The notes: generated by a model not told the origin, from the sequence alone. A stretch of DNA of 64,000 nucleotides from Micromonospora echinospora (GCF_014203425.1 NZ_JACHJC010000001.1:5296001-5360000); one strand, 5' to 3'; shown: positions 43,501 to 52,746, counted from the first letter of the stretch. A program made the numbers and translations.

Positions 43501-44003
43501 TGTTCCACCAGCCGGCGCCGGTCCAGCCTCCGGGCGCGTACCCGATGGAGCCGGAGCGCCCGGGCCGCAACCGCACGGTGCTGGCCCTGGTGGTGGGGGG
43601 TGCGGTGCTCGCGGTGGTGGCGGCGGTCGGTGTCGGCGTGGTGTTGCTGAACCGGGAGGCGGCGCCGCCGCCGGCTCCCGTGCCCGCGTCCGGCGCCGCG
43701 ACGCCGAAGGTGGCCGGGCCGCCCCCGGGTGACCTGGCGTTGCGCGACGACACCACGACGGTCACGGTGTCCTGGACCGACCCGACGAACGGTGGTGTGC
43801 CGTTCGTGGTGGCGGGTGGCCGGGCCGGGCAGAAGCTCGGTGTGATGGCCACTGTGGAGGCGGGGCAGACCCGCTACACGGTGAACGGGCTGAGCGCGAA
43901 GCTGGACTACTGCTTCACCGTGCTGGCCGTTTACTCGACCGATTCGTACTCGACCTCGGGTCAGGTCTGCACGGACCGGGAGGGCGGCGCCACGCCGAAC
44001 TGA
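40548..44003 (+). CDS. Very large TPR / Pro-rich / single-pass membrane / FN3 protein
   Basis: About 1151 residues from GTG 40548; an in-frame GTG at 40506 would add 14. Residues 1-130 form TPR-like helices (ARRVLEEAYAAGERRRG and similar). About 130-1000 is a Pro/Ala/Thr/Gly-rich low-complexity region with many degenerate repeats, including VSGPP-like units near 680-900. A transmembrane helix (LALVVGGAVLAVVAAVGVGVVLL) near 1025 is followed by an FN3-like beta domain with two Cys (TVSWTDPTNGG; LDYCFTVLAVYS). Topology inferred: Pro-rich part inside, FN3 outside. First gene of a run with the FN3, MoxR, DUF58 and TgpA genes. Molecular role unknown. Confidence 0.85.
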   Translation: MSHPSPLIATQHQALAMRAAGDLTSARRLLADAIVAARPAYGEDHQDVLATGHLLARLHREADDPAAARRVLEEAYAAGERRRGDGDPLMLALSFDLAGVAEELGNRHEARRNYSRVATAGAAVLGPDHPAVRAARQYLGGSAAAPAGYGPPPGGSAAATGVHPNPTLPGRPNPTLPGHPSPAPPTHSGPPLPGPPNPALPGHSGPAVSAQPGQVLPGQPNSASPGHSGPALSEPTVSLPAITPPYPPAPARPAAPGTPAATPPAPGAQWAPRPAPASPAPGAAQPPYPVPNPQGTPPQPSPPVPPHRHPAVRPDGSASPWAPPSPPSSPPAEATTRFAPISEEATARFPVVPAEPTAPLSPPSAAGAAPQIPGVRPVPPAHGVTPVAPGTHGRQPAAPGVTPVPPRPPVVPPPHPAVAGTVVPPAAPGTPTATPGTPTTAPAAGTPVHGRPVAPPVPGPASSLPPPPVISPPSARPSTEAPPASVTPPPSRVPAAGVVPLPPPPIVLPSAPRIPAPASGVLPPPVTVAPPTPTSAPPAPPPVTTLASTTSPAGAPRPVADSTPPTAPTPAPTSAPVTPRPAPVQPVTEAAAAPPYPATDRTAGTGTAATSEAHPAAIEASASGPGAGTPPTVPGGRGPGWDKPTIQVQQIGPLLEEESERQAATAAAGTTARPSASGSVSEPPVSTRPVDGPQSSGPPADAPVVSGPPVNTPPVGGSPASAPPTIPLQVSAPGMAAHSVNAAPASGPTVSTHPTSGPPMNQAGASDPGQGGARTTDAAASAKQTSAGAPAASTPPREARPHAGPSPAGSPPTHTPPVSAPSVGTPAPHPVSAPPTHPVSGPPGHPVSGAAAYPISGIPVSGYPPVSGPPGHGDYPSLAGQPHAAPVSAAPVSGSSVPPWGMVAPPWSSVAPSQPVDRPDPEQDTDEPDTDEPAPTDRAAEPEGDAPERNRPMPIYEDLLDFPESTRPEPVAQPGPGAWPVNPPMFHQPAPVQPPGAYPMEPERPGRNRTVLALVVGGAVLAVVAAVGVGVVLLNREAAPPPAPVPASGAATPKVAGPPPGDLALRDDTTTVTVSWTDPTNGGVPFVVAGGRAGQKLGVMATVEAGQTRYTVNGLSAKLDYCFTVLAVYSTDSYSTSGQVCTDREGGATPN

Positions 44004-44150
44004 CGGTCCAGGGGCGACACGCTCGGTGTCCACAGGGGGACGGTGCGGGTTTCACCGGCTCCGGGCGGCACCTATGATGGCTCCCGGCTCTGGGGAGGGT
44101 CGACCGCGCGCGGGCGGGCCTCCCCCACCGACACGGGGAGGCAGCCGGCA

Positions 44151-46775
44151 GTGACCACCATCGAGGACGTCACGGGCACCGGGCCGGAGCCGGCCCGTCC
44201 ACGGTCGCGGATGCGGGGCGGGCTGGTGACCGTCGGCACGGTGGCCGCGCTGCTGGCCGCGATGGGGTTGACGGTGCTCGGGCTGGGCGCCGCCGACAAC
44301 GCGGTGGCGAGCTTCGACGCGTCCTCCTGGCTGTGGAGCACCACCCGCGGCGAGCTGGCCCGGGTCAACGGCGTCACCGCGCGGGTGGACACCCGGATGG
44401 AGGTGCCGGGCGGGCGGCGGCACCAGACGCAGGTGGCCCAGACCGACCGGCTGCTGATCCTGCGCGACCTCAAGACCGGCCAGGTCAGCTCGCTGGACCT
44501 GGCGACGTTGCAGATCACCGCGACCACGCCGACCGCGCCGGGGCTCGGGGTGAGCGTGGCGCTGCACGAGGACGCGGCGTTCGTGGTGGACGCGGTGCAG
44601 GGCATCGTCCGGCAGCTCGACCCGCGGGCGCTCACGCCGGTGGGTGAGCCGGTCCGCTACCCGCCGGGCATCACCGGCGGCGCGTTCGACGGCGCCGGCA
44701 AGCTGTGGATCGCGGTGCCGAGCGAGGGCACCGTCTCGGCGGTCACCGCCGCCGAGCTGCCGGAGACGCCCGGTGAGGCGCCGCCCGCCGGGCTCAGCCC
44801 GAAGCGGGTCGAGACGTACGACGTGGCCGAGCCGGCGCACGAGCTGGTGGTGTCCACGCTGGACGAGGGTGTGGCGGTGCTGGACCGCACTTCGACGTCG
44901 CTGGTGACGGTGGTGGGCGGCCGGACCGAGCGGGCCGAGCTGACCATGACCGCGCCGGGCTACCTGCCGACCCGTAGCAGCGGGCAGCAGGTGCCGGTGA
45001 CGGTTCCTGGTGAGCGGTCGGTGCACGTGGTGCGGGACAGCCGCGAGGTGAAGCGGTTCACGGTGCCGGGCGACGGCATCCGGCTCAGCCCGGCGGTGGC
45101 GTGGGCGGGCCGGTTCTACTGCGCCGACGAGACGACCGGCACGGTCTACGCCTTCGACGCCGAGGGGCAGCTCGTGCAGACCGTGAAGGGCTCCGGCCGC
45201 CCCGGTCCGGTCGAGCTGGAGGTACGCGAGAACCACCTGTTCATCAACCCGCCGGACTCGTCCACCGCGCAGGTGGTCGACGACCAGAACCGGGTGCGCG
45301 AGGTCAACAAGTACGCCAACGACGTGCTCGGCGGGGATCCGCCGCCGGTCGCTCCGCCTCCGCCCCCGCCGAAGAAGCCGAAGGTGGGCAAGCCGGGCGC
45401 GCCGAAGTCGGTCACCGCCGCCGCCGGTGACGCCTCGGCGCGGGTGAGCTGGCAGGCCGCCGCGTCGAACGGCGCCGAGATCACCAGGTACGTGGTGGAG
45501 GGCGCCGGCCAGACCCGCCAGGTCGGCGCGAACCAGCGCTCGCTGGAGGTGACCGGCCTGACGAACGGTGAGACGTACACGTTCTCGGTGCACGCGGTGA
45601 ACGCCAAGGGTGAAGGGCCGGCGCGGCGCAGCAACCCGGTGGTGCCGACCGCGGAGGTGCCGGACCCGCCCGCGTCGGTGACCGCCGAGGCGCGGCCGGA
45701 CGGCACGGTGCGGGTGAGCTGGCCCGAGGCCGACGGTCAGGGCAACAAGATCGCGAAGTACGCGGTGACGGCGACCTCGGCGGGTGCGAGCGCCCCGGCG
45801 GGCGAGTCGGCGAAGACGGAGCTGGTGGTGGCGGCCGGGCAACTGGAGTACGGCACCCAGTACGCGTTCACAGTGACAGCTGTCAGCGAGAAGGGCGCCG
45901 GGTCGAAGGCGTCGCCGGTGAGCAACACGGTGGTGCCGTTCACGGTGCCGAAGGCGCCGGGCGAGCTGCGCGCGTCCACCGTCGCCGACCAGCCGGGCAC
46001 TGTTGCGGTGCAGTGGTCCCCGGCGGTGGACAACGGCCGCCCGGTGACGAAGTACGTGGTGGAGGCCGCCGGGAAGTCCGTCGAGGTCACCGACGTGCGG
46101 GCCACTGTGGGCGGGCTGGGCAACGGGCAGAACGTCACGGTGAAGGTAAAGGCCGTGAACGAGGCCGGCGCCGGGCCGGAGGCGAGCACCACCGCGCGGA
46201 CAGTGGCCGAGCCGCGGATCACGGTGACCGGCTCGTCCGCGGACGCCACGTCGGTGACTGTCACGTTCACAGTGGACGCGGGCGGCGGGCGGGCCACCTG
46301 CACGGCGGCGACCGGCGGGAAGACGGCGAGCGGCAGTTGTTCCAGCCTGCGGGTGACCGGCCTGGCGCCGGGTACCGCGTACACGGTGACGCTGACCGCG
46401 TCGAACGCCGCCGGTAAGGGCACGGCCGAGCGCGCCCAGACCACCGACCCGGTGTACGGCATCGCCACCTGTAAGAACGGTCCGGACGGCGACCAGCGGA
46501 CGTACTGTGACAAGGATGTGCCGGGCCGCAACGGCAACGAGATCTTCGAGGTCACCCGGCAGGACAACGACCGTCAGGCCGGCTGGGTGCCGGACGGCCG
46601 GCGGCTGCGCACGTACTGCAAGGCCAAGGGCGAGGACGTGGACGCCTGGATCTACAACAACAACAAGAAGAGCACCTGGTGGATTCAGGTGGAGTACAAG
46701 GGCAAGACGTACATTCCGTGGGCCTGGCTCAACCTGGAGGGCGGCGACGACCTGGACGTGCTGCCCACCTGCTGA
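44151..46775 (+). CDS. Membrane-anchored extracellular protein with multiple FN3 domains
   Basis: 874 residues, GTG with GGGGAGG 9 bases upstream. A transmembrane helix near residues 30-50 (VTVGTVAALLAAMGLTVLGLG) is followed by a propeller-like region (about 60-385) without known motifs, a Pro/Lys linker (VAPPPPPPKKPK), three or four FN3 domains (about 405-760, each with VSW or VQW and YVVEG-like strands), and a Cys-rich C-terminal domain (TCKNGPDGDQRTYC, TYCKAKGED). Conserved in actinobacteria beside MoxR, DUF58 and transglutaminase genes, as here. Function in envelope assembly is inferred. Confidence 0.88.
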   Translation: MTTIEDVTGTGPEPARPRSRMRGGLVTVGTVAALLAAMGLTVLGLGAADNAVASFDASSWLWSTTRGELARVNGVTARVDTRMEVPGGRRHQTQVAQTDRLLILRDLKTGQVSSLDLATLQITATTPTAPGLGVSVALHEDAAFVVDAVQGIVRQLDPRALTPVGEPVRYPPGITGGAFDGAGKLWIAVPSEGTVSAVTAAELPETPGEAPPAGLSPKRVETYDVAEPAHELVVSTLDEGVAVLDRTSTSLVTVVGGRTERAELTMTAPGYLPTRSSGQQVPVTVPGERSVHVVRDSREVKRFTVPGDGIRLSPAVAWAGRFYCADETTGTVYAFDAEGQLVQTVKGSGRPGPVELEVRENHLFINPPDSSTAQVVDDQNRVREVNKYANDVLGGDPPPVAPPPPPPKKPKVGKPGAPKSVTAAAGDASARVSWQAAASNGAEITRYVVEGAGQTRQVGANQRSLEVTGLTNGETYTFSVHAVNAKGEGPARRSNPVVPTAEVPDPPASVTAEARPDGTVRVSWPEADGQGNKIAKYAVTATSAGASAPAGESAKTELVVAAGQLEYGTQYAFTVTAVSEKGAGSKASPVSNTVVPFTVPKAPGELRASTVADQPGTVAVQWSPAVDNGRPVTKYVVEAAGKSVEVTDVRATVGGLGNGQNVTVKVKAVNEAGAGPEASTTARTVAEPRITVTGSSADATSVTVTFTVDAGGGRATCTAATGGKTASGSCSSLRVTGLAPGTAYTVTLTASNAAGKGTAERAQTTDPVYGIATCKNGPDGDQRTYCDKDVPGRNGNEIFEVTRQDNDRQAGWVPDGRRLRTYCKAKGEDVDAWIYNNNKKSTWWIQVEYKGKTYIPWAWLNLEGGDDLDVLPTC

Positions 46776-46800
46776 CCGCACCACCCCGAGAGGCGCATCC

Positions 46801-47796
46801 GTGAACACGCACGAACCGCTCAGTCAGCCGGAGGTGCAGGGCTTCGCCGCCCTGGCCGCCCGGCTGGCCGACAACGTCAACGCGGTCGTGCTCGGCAAGC
46901 CGCAGGTGGTGCGGCTGGCGCTGACCGCGCTGTTCGCGCAGGGGCACGTGCTGCTGGAGGACGTGCCGGGCGTCGGCAAGACCACGCTGGCGCGGGCGAT
47001 CGCGGCGACAGTGAAGGGGCAGTGGCGGCGGATCCAGTTCACGCCGGACCTGCTTCCCTCCGACGTGTCGGGGGTGACCATCTTCAACCAGGCCAGCCGG
47101 GGGTTCGAGTTCCACCCGGGGCCGGTGTTCGCCAACATCGTGATCGCCGACGAGATCAACCGGGCGTCGCCGAAGACGCAGTCGGCGCTGCTGGAGGTGA
47201 TGGAGGAGCGCACTGTCACGGTGGACGGCGTACGCCATCCGGTGCCGCAGCCGTTCCTGGTGGTGGCCACGCAGAACCCGGTGGAGATGGACGGCACCTA
47301 CCGGCTGCCCGAGGCCCAGCTCGACCGGTTCCTGGTGAAGCTCTCCGTCGGCTACCCGGACGAGGCGGTCGAGGTTGAGGTGCTGCGCGGCGCCACGGTC
47401 CGCTCCCCCGACTCGCTGACCGCCGTCACCGACACCGCCACTGTGGGCGAGATGGTGAACATGGCCCGGCGGGTGCACATCGCCGAGCCGCTCTACGCGT
47501 ACGCGGTGCGGCTGGCCGCAGCGACCCGTACCCATCCGCAGGTGCGGGTCGGGGTGAGCCCGCGTGGGGTGATCGCGCTGACCCGGGCGGCGTGCGCGTA
47601 CGCGCTGATCGACGGCCGCGGCTGGATCATGCCGGAGGATCTGAAGGCGCTCGTCGAGCCGGTGTTCGCGCACCGGCTGCTGCTCACCCCCGACGCGCAG
47701 GTGCGTGGTGTGACGTCCGCCGAGGTGCTGCGCCAGGCGGTCGCGTCGGTGCCGGTGCCGTTGCCGACGGGCCAGGCCACGCCGGTGCACGGCTGA
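46801..47796 (+). CDS. MoxR-family AAA+ ATPase
   Basis: 331 residues, GTG start 25 bp after the FN3 gene. AAA+ motifs: Walker A EDVPGVGKTTLA, pore loop near FTPDLLPSDVSG, Walker B VIADEINRASPKTQ, sensor 1 ATQNP, and arginine finger region YRLPEAQLDRF. MoxR ATPases act as chaperones that activate partner proteins, normally with a DUF58/VWA protein encoded next door, as is the case here. Confidence 0.93.
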   Translation: MNTHEPLSQPEVQGFAALAARLADNVNAVVLGKPQVVRLALTALFAQGHVLLEDVPGVGKTTLARAIAATVKGQWRRIQFTPDLLPSDVSGVTIFNQASRGFEFHPGPVFANIVIADEINRASPKTQSALLEVMEERTVTVDGVRHPVPQPFLVVATQNPVEMDGTYRLPEAQLDRFLVKLSVGYPDEAVEVEVLRGATVRSPDSLTAVTDTATVGEMVNMARRVHIAEPLYAYAVRLAAATRTHPQVRVGVSPRGVIALTRAACAYALIDGRGWIMPEDLKALVEPVFAHRLLLTPDAQVRGVTSAEVLRQAVASVPVPLPTGQATPVHG

Positions 47797-47798
47797 AC

Positions 47799-48953
47799 GT
47801 GGGGATCACCGCCCGTGGCATCGGGCTGCTCGTCGCCGCCCTGGTGCTGCTCGGCGTGGGGTTCCGGTACGCGTACCCGGAGCTGACGGTGCTCGGCGCG
47901 GCGGCCGGGGTGGCGGTCGGCTACGCAGTGCTGAACGCGGCCTGGCGGCCCCGGCTGAGCGTGGCTCGGCGGGCCGACCCGGACCGGGTGGCCCGGGGTG
48001 AGCCGGCGGCGATGGAGCTGACCGTGCGCAACACCGGGCGGCTGCGGGCGGCGAACCTGGTGGCCGAGGACCGCTGCGCCGGGACGCTGGTGCCGGTGCC
48101 GCTGCTGCGGTTGCGCCCGGGCCGGGACACGGTGGTGCGCTACGACGTGCCGACCCAGCGGCGTGGGGTGGTGCCGGTGGGTCCGCTGCGGGTGGTGCGC
48201 CGGGACCCGCTGGGGCTGATGGCGCTGGCGCGCGGCTACGGCGGCACGGTGCCGGTGTGGGTGCACCCGCGCATTCACCCGCTCTCCGCGGTGCCGACCG
48301 GTGCCGGGCGCAGCCTGGACGGGCGCACCGACAGCGTGCCGCACGGGTCGATCACGTTCGACTCGCTGCGGGAGTACGTGGTGGGCGACGAGCTGCGCCG
48401 CGTGCACTGGCGCACCAGCGCCCGGGTGGGTGAGCTGATGGTGCGGGAGAACGTGGACACCAGCCTGCCGCGCCTGGTGGTGGTGCTGGACAACCGGGCC
48501 GCGGCGCATCCGGACCGGGTGGGCGGTGTCGCGGAGTCGTTCGAGGCGGCGTGCGAGGCGGCGGCCTCGGTGGTGGCCGCAGCGGTGCGGGAGGACCTGC
48601 CGGTGCAGCTGCTGCTGGTCGTACCCGCCGAGGTGGAGCCGGAGGGCGCGGCCGGGCCGCTGGACCAGCTGGCCGCCGTGGAGCTGGCGGACGCCGGGCC
48701 GCAGGTGCTGCCGTCCGCGACCGGGCGGCTGCGCCGGGACCGGCTCGGCGACACGCTGGTCTTCCTGACCGGGCCGGGTAGCCGCGACGACCTGGGGCAC
48801 GTCGGCGCGCTGCGCGGCGCGTACCCGTCGGTGGTGGTCGGGATGTTCGGCGCGGACGGGCCGACGGCGGCCGGCGCGGCGGGCCTCACGGTGCTGGACG
48901 CCGCGGACGGCGCGGCGTTCGCCGCCGAGTGGGACGGGGTCCGCCGGTGGTGA
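47799..48953 (+). CDS. DUF58 protein (MoxR partner)
   Basis: 384 residues, GTG start 2 bp after the MoxR stop. Two N-terminal transmembrane helices (LLVAALVLLGVGF, LGAAAGVAVGYAVL), a beta domain, then the DUF58 signature around SLREYVVGDELRRVHWRTSARVG, and a VWA-like fold after it (PRLVVVLDNR). The MIDAS-like DxSxS is not intact (LDNRA). Works with MoxR, substrate unknown. Confidence 0.92.
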   Translation: MGITARGIGLLVAALVLLGVGFRYAYPELTVLGAAAGVAVGYAVLNAAWRPRLSVARRADPDRVARGEPAAMELTVRNTGRLRAANLVAEDRCAGTLVPVPLLRLRPGRDTVVRYDVPTQRRGVVPVGPLRVVRRDPLGLMALARGYGGTVPVWVHPRIHPLSAVPTGAGRSLDGRTDSVPHGSITFDSLREYVVGDELRRVHWRTSARVGELMVRENVDTSLPRLVVVLDNRAAAHPDRVGGVAESFEAACEAAASVVAAAVREDLPVQLLLVVPAEVEPEGAAGPLDQLAAVELADAGPQVLPSATGRLRRDRLGDTLVFLTGPGSRDDLGHVGALRGAYPSVVVGMFGADGPTAAGAAGLTVLDAADGAAFAAEWDGVRRW

Positions 48954-51235
48954 CGCCGCCAGGGACGGAAGCGGCGGCGGAGCGCGTGGCCCGGGTGTTG
49001 CGGGCCGTGCCGGTGCCGGCCGTGCTGATCGTGCTTGTCGCGCTCTCCGGCGTGGTGCTGGGCCGGGTGTACGCGGACCCGCTGCTGACCCGGCTCATGG
49101 CCGGCGCGGCGGTCGGCTCGGTGCTGGTCAGCGTCGCCGCGCGGCGGCTGCCGTCCTGGCTGGTGGCGCCGCTGTCGGTGGCCGCGCTGGCCGGGTGGAC
49201 GCTGCTGTCGCTGCGGCTGGCCGCCACGCACGCGGCGCTGCCCGGCGGGCTCGGCGAGGTGGCCGCCGACGCCGCCCGCAACGCGATCCCCCGGCTGCTG
49301 ACCGCGATGATCCCTGTCGAGCCGGCCCCGGACACCGTGCTGGTGCCGGTGGTGGCCGCCTGGCTGGCCGGGCTGACCGCCGCCGAGGTGGCGCTGCGCG
49401 CCGGGCGGGTGCTGCTGGGCTACCTGCCGCCGGCGCTGCTCTACGCCGGTGCGCTCTACGTGGTCGGGCCGAACGCGGAACCGGCGGTCGGCGCCACTGT
49501 GGTGTTCGCGGCGGTAGCGGCGGCCGGCCTGGCGACGCCCGGACGCCCGTCCGGCCCGGCGTCCGACCCGGTCGCCGGTCTGACCCCAGCGGTACGCGCG
49601 GCGGTGCGGCTGCGGCTGGTGGCGGCGAGCGCGGCCGGGCTGGCAGTGGTGGTGGCGCTGGCGGCACTGCTCGCCCCGGTGGTGGCCGCCCAGGTCGACG
49701 AGCGGCCGGTCGATCCGCGCCGTTACGTGGAGCCGCCGCGGGTGGAGTCGCTGGACGAGAACCCGTTGATCCGGATCTCCGGGTGGGCGTTGAACCCGGA
49801 TCAGCGGCTGCTGGACGTGCGCACTGTCGATGGCGCGAGCGCTGACGGGCCGCCCCGGATCCGGCTGGCGGTGCTCAGCGACTACGACGGCGTGACCTGG
49901 CGGGTCGGCGCCACGTACCGCAACGCAGGGCGGATCCTGCCCGCCACCGACCCGGCCCCGGGCGCCACCACGGAGGCGGTGACCCAGGAGATCACCGTGG
50001 CGGACCTGACCGGGCGGCTGCTGCCGGCGGTGCCCACGCCGCGCGAGGTGACCGGCGCGCGGGTGGCGTACGACCCGGCGAGCGGGACACTGATCCGCCC
50101 GGAAGGGCTCACTCCGGGGCTGCGCTACGAGGTGTCGTCGGTGCGGGAGCGCCCGGACGCGAACCTGCTGAGCACGGCGAACGTGCCCGCGGGTGACGAG
50201 GTGGCCCGGGTGCTGCGGGTTCCCGACGGCGCGCCGGAACCGTTGCGCCGGCTGGCCACCCAGCTCGCCGAGTCGAACGGCGCCCCGTACGCGCGCGCCG
50301 ACGCGATCGCCACGTTCCTCGCCGAGCACTACCGGGTGACAGCTGACGCGCCGAGCGGGCATGCGTACCCGAACCTGGCGTTCTTCCTGTTCGGACCGCG
50401 CAACGGCGGCGGTCAGCGGGGCACGTCGGAGCAGTTCGCCGCCGCGTTCGCGGTGCTCGGCCGCCTCGCCGGCCTGCCGACCCGGGTGGTGGTCGGGTTC
50501 GGGCCCGGCAGCGACGGGCCGGTGCGGGCCGCCGACGCGTACGCCTGGCCGGAGGTGCTGTTCGACGGCGTCGGCTGGGTGCCGTTCGACCCGATGCCAC
50601 GTCCTGACGAGGAGCCCCGCCCGGTGGAGGAGGACTTCCGGCCGCAGCCGGAGGACCCGCCGCCGTCGGAGGTGCCCGCGCCCACCGAGGAGCCGAGCAC
50701 CACTCCCCCGGCCGCCGCGCCCGCGCCGGGCCGCGAGCAGGGCAGCCCGGGTACGCCGGTGCTGGTCGGCGGCGGCGTCGGCGGGCTGGCGTTGCTGGTC
50801 GGCGCGGTGCTGGCGGCCCTGTACGCGATGCGCCGCCGGTTGACCCGCTCCCGTCTGGACGCCGCCGACCCGGGTGAACGGGTCGCGGGCGCGTGGCGGG
50901 AGCTGACCGACGCGCTGCGCCTGGCCGGGGACCCGGTCGGGCCGGACCTGGCGGCGGCGGAGGTCGCCGAGCGGGCCCGCCGGACGCTCGCCGAGGCCCG
51001 CACGGCGCGGCCCGGAGAGGGCGCGGCGATCGACGAGCCGGATGGCGCAGCGGTGGACGAGCTGGCCGCTCTGCTCAACCAGGCGAGCTTCGCGCCGGGC
51101 AGCGTCACGCCGGAACAGGCGCAGCGGGCCGTCGGGCTGAGTGTCGGCTTCGCCGACGCGCTGCGCTCGGCCCACTCCCGGTGGCGACAGTTGCTGTGGA
51201 CGGTCCATCCGGGGCCGCTTCGGTGGCGACGCTGA
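48950..51235 (+). CDS. TgpA-like membrane transglutaminase-fold protein with altered catalytic triad
   Basis: 761 residues; GTG at 48950 overlaps the DUF58 stop (GTGA). About six transmembrane helices fill residues 20-240, then an extracellular transglutaminase core, a further helix near 620 (GGLALLVGAVLAALYAM) and a cytoplasmic DUF4129-like tail. In the core the expected Cys, His, Asp positions read Ser493 (GTSEQF), Tyr531 (DAYAWPE) and Asp547 (FDPMP), with spacing exactly as in active members (38 and 16 residues). Two of three catalytic groups are therefore substituted. The protein may be a pseudoenzyme or use Ser. Last gene of the MoxR run. Confidence 0.9.
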   Translation: MTPPGTEAAAERVARVLRAVPVPAVLIVLVALSGVVLGRVYADPLLTRLMAGAAVGSVLVSVAARRLPSWLVAPLSVAALAGWTLLSLRLAATHAALPGGLGEVAADAARNAIPRLLTAMIPVEPAPDTVLVPVVAAWLAGLTAAEVALRAGRVLLGYLPPALLYAGALYVVGPNAEPAVGATVVFAAVAAAGLATPGRPSGPASDPVAGLTPAVRAAVRLRLVAASAAGLAVVVALAALLAPVVAAQVDERPVDPRRYVEPPRVESLDENPLIRISGWALNPDQRLLDVRTVDGASADGPPRIRLAVLSDYDGVTWRVGATYRNAGRILPATDPAPGATTEAVTQEITVADLTGRLLPAVPTPREVTGARVAYDPASGTLIRPEGLTPGLRYEVSSVRERPDANLLSTANVPAGDEVARVLRVPDGAPEPLRRLATQLAESNGAPYARADAIATFLAEHYRVTADAPSGHAYPNLAFFLFGPRNGGGQRGTSEQFAAAFAVLGRLAGLPTRVVVGFGPGSDGPVRAADAYAWPEVLFDGVGWVPFDPMPRPDEEPRPVEEDFRPQPEDPPPSEVPAPTEEPSTTPPAAAPAPGREQGSPGTPVLVGGGVGGLALLVGAVLAALYAMRRRLTRSRLDAADPGERVAGAWRELTDALRLAGDPVGPDLAAAEVAERARRTLAEARTARPGEGAAIDEPDGAAVDELAALLNQASFAPGSVTPEQAQRAVGLSVGFADALRSAHSRWRQLLWTVHPGPLRWRR

Positions 51236-51359
51236 TCAACAGCCGTAACCGGATCGCCGAGCCGGTACCGCCACGAGTCCTCCTGAGCATCTGCTGACCT
51301 CCTGGTCGTCGAACGCCTGTGGGACACCGGCAGCCGGCGTCACGGAAGTAAGGTGAGCG

Positions 51360-52637
51360 GTGATCTGCATCAGGAACCGGCGTTTCGGTCTGCTCTGGAC
51401 CAGCACGCTGTTGTCCAACCTGGGCAACTGGCTGATGATCGTCGCGGTGCCGGTCTACGTCTACACGATGACCGGGTCGACGCTCAGCAGTGGTTTCGCC
51501 TTCGTCGCGCAGACCCTGCCCGCGATCGTCTTCGCGCCCCTGGCCGGGGTGCTGGCCGACCGGTGGGATCGGCGAGCGGTGATGGTCGGCGCTGACCTGC
51601 TGCGCATGGTCGTCGTGCTCGCGCTGATCGTGGTCGATGATCCGGGAATGCTGTGGCTGCTCTACACGGCGATGTTCTTCGAGAGCGCAATCGGGCACGT
51701 CTTCCAGTCCGCGGCCCGGGCGGTGGTGCCCGCCGTCGTCGGCCGGGGCGGCGACCTGGAGGCGGCGAACGCCTGGAACACGGTTGCGAGCGGCATCGTT
51801 CGCCTCGCCGGAGCACCCCTGGGCGGCGCGCTCTACGCCCTCGTGGGTTTCGACGGCCTGGTGCTGATCGACTCCGCGACGTACCTGCTCTCGGCCTTAC
51901 TGATCTTCGGAATGGGCCGGCTGCGGGTGACCGACGACGGGCAGCAGCCGGACGCGTCCTCCTGGCTGGCCGCTTTCCGGGGGCAACTCCGGGAGGGACT
52001 GGCCTTCCTCTTCGGGCATCCGATCCTCCGCACGACTCTCGTCGTCTCCAGCCTCTTCCTGTTGGCAAACGCCGCTCTGAACGTGCTTCTGGTGCCGTAC
52101 GTCATCAGCGTCCTCGGCGGCGACGCCGGCGACGTCGGTGTGCTCATGGCAGCGCTCGGCGGCGGCTTCCTGGCCAGCGCGTACGTCGGCAACGTGCTGT
52201 CCCGTAGCGGGCTCCTCCGGCTGTCGTTCACCGGTTGCCTGGCGGCGATCACCCTCTGCTTCGCCGGGCTCTTCCTCATCCACCACTTCGCCGCCGCGCT
52301 GGTCTTCATCGCCCTGGCCGGCCTGCCCGGTGGCGCGTTGCTGATGCTGGTCCAGGTGCAGGTCCAACGCCATACCCCGGACCGTCAGCTCGGCCGGGTC
52401 GGATCCGCCTTCTCCGCCGCCGAGATGGCCGCGACCGTGGTGGGTGCCTCGGCAGGCAGCATCGCCGGACAACAGCTGCCCCTCACCACCACGGTCTGGC
52501 TCGTGATCGGCGTACTGGCGGCCGGCGCAGTGGTCGCCGCCCTGCTGCTACCCACCCGATCCGGACCGCCGGCGGCGGCGGAGCCGGCGGCGACGGCAAC
52601 CCCGCCGGTGATGGCGAGAACCGGTGACGATGGCTGA
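51360..52637 (+). CDS. MFS exporter (MFS_3/EntS-like)
   Basis: 425 residues, GTG start. Twelve predicted helices, with the motif-A loop GVLADRWDRRAVMVGADLLRM between helices 2 and 3. This subfamily includes enterobactin exporter EntS and macrolide efflux proteins, so drug or siderophore export is likely. It stands alone, with no biosynthesis genes next to it. The C-terminus is Ala/Pro-rich. Confidence 0.9.
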   Translation: MICIRNRRFGLLWTSTLLSNLGNWLMIVAVPVYVYTMTGSTLSSGFAFVAQTLPAIVFAPLAGVLADRWDRRAVMVGADLLRMVVVLALIVVDDPGMLWLLYTAMFFESAIGHVFQSAARAVVPAVVGRGGDLEAANAWNTVASGIVRLAGAPLGGALYALVGFDGLVLIDSATYLLSALLIFGMGRLRVTDDGQQPDASSWLAAFRGQLREGLAFLFGHPILRTTLVVSSLFLLANAALNVLLVPYVISVLGGDAGDVGVLMAALGGGFLASAYVGNVLSRSGLLRLSFTGCLAAITLCFAGLFLIHHFAAALVFIALAGLPGGALLMLVQVQVQRHTPDRQLGRVGSAFSAAEMAATVVGASAGSIAGQQLPLTTTVWLVIGVLAAGAVVAALLLPTRSGPPAAAEPAATATPPVMARTGDDG

Positions 52638-52746
52638 ATCCGCATCCGTCCGCAGCACGACGCCCACGTCGTTGGCCCGACCCACATGAAGCCCGCCCTT
52701 GGCCCACTGGCGGTCTCCCGGCGTGCGTCGACGGGCAGGAGATCCC

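Noticed and set aside
44052..46808. 918-residue minus-strand frame opposite the FN3 gene
   Set aside because: No domain or signal; low-complexity His/Arg/Leu composition typical of antisense GC-rich DNA.
48275..51208. 977-residue minus-strand frame opposite TgpA
   Set aside because: Same reason: the plus strand encodes a recognisable protein with correct start coupling.
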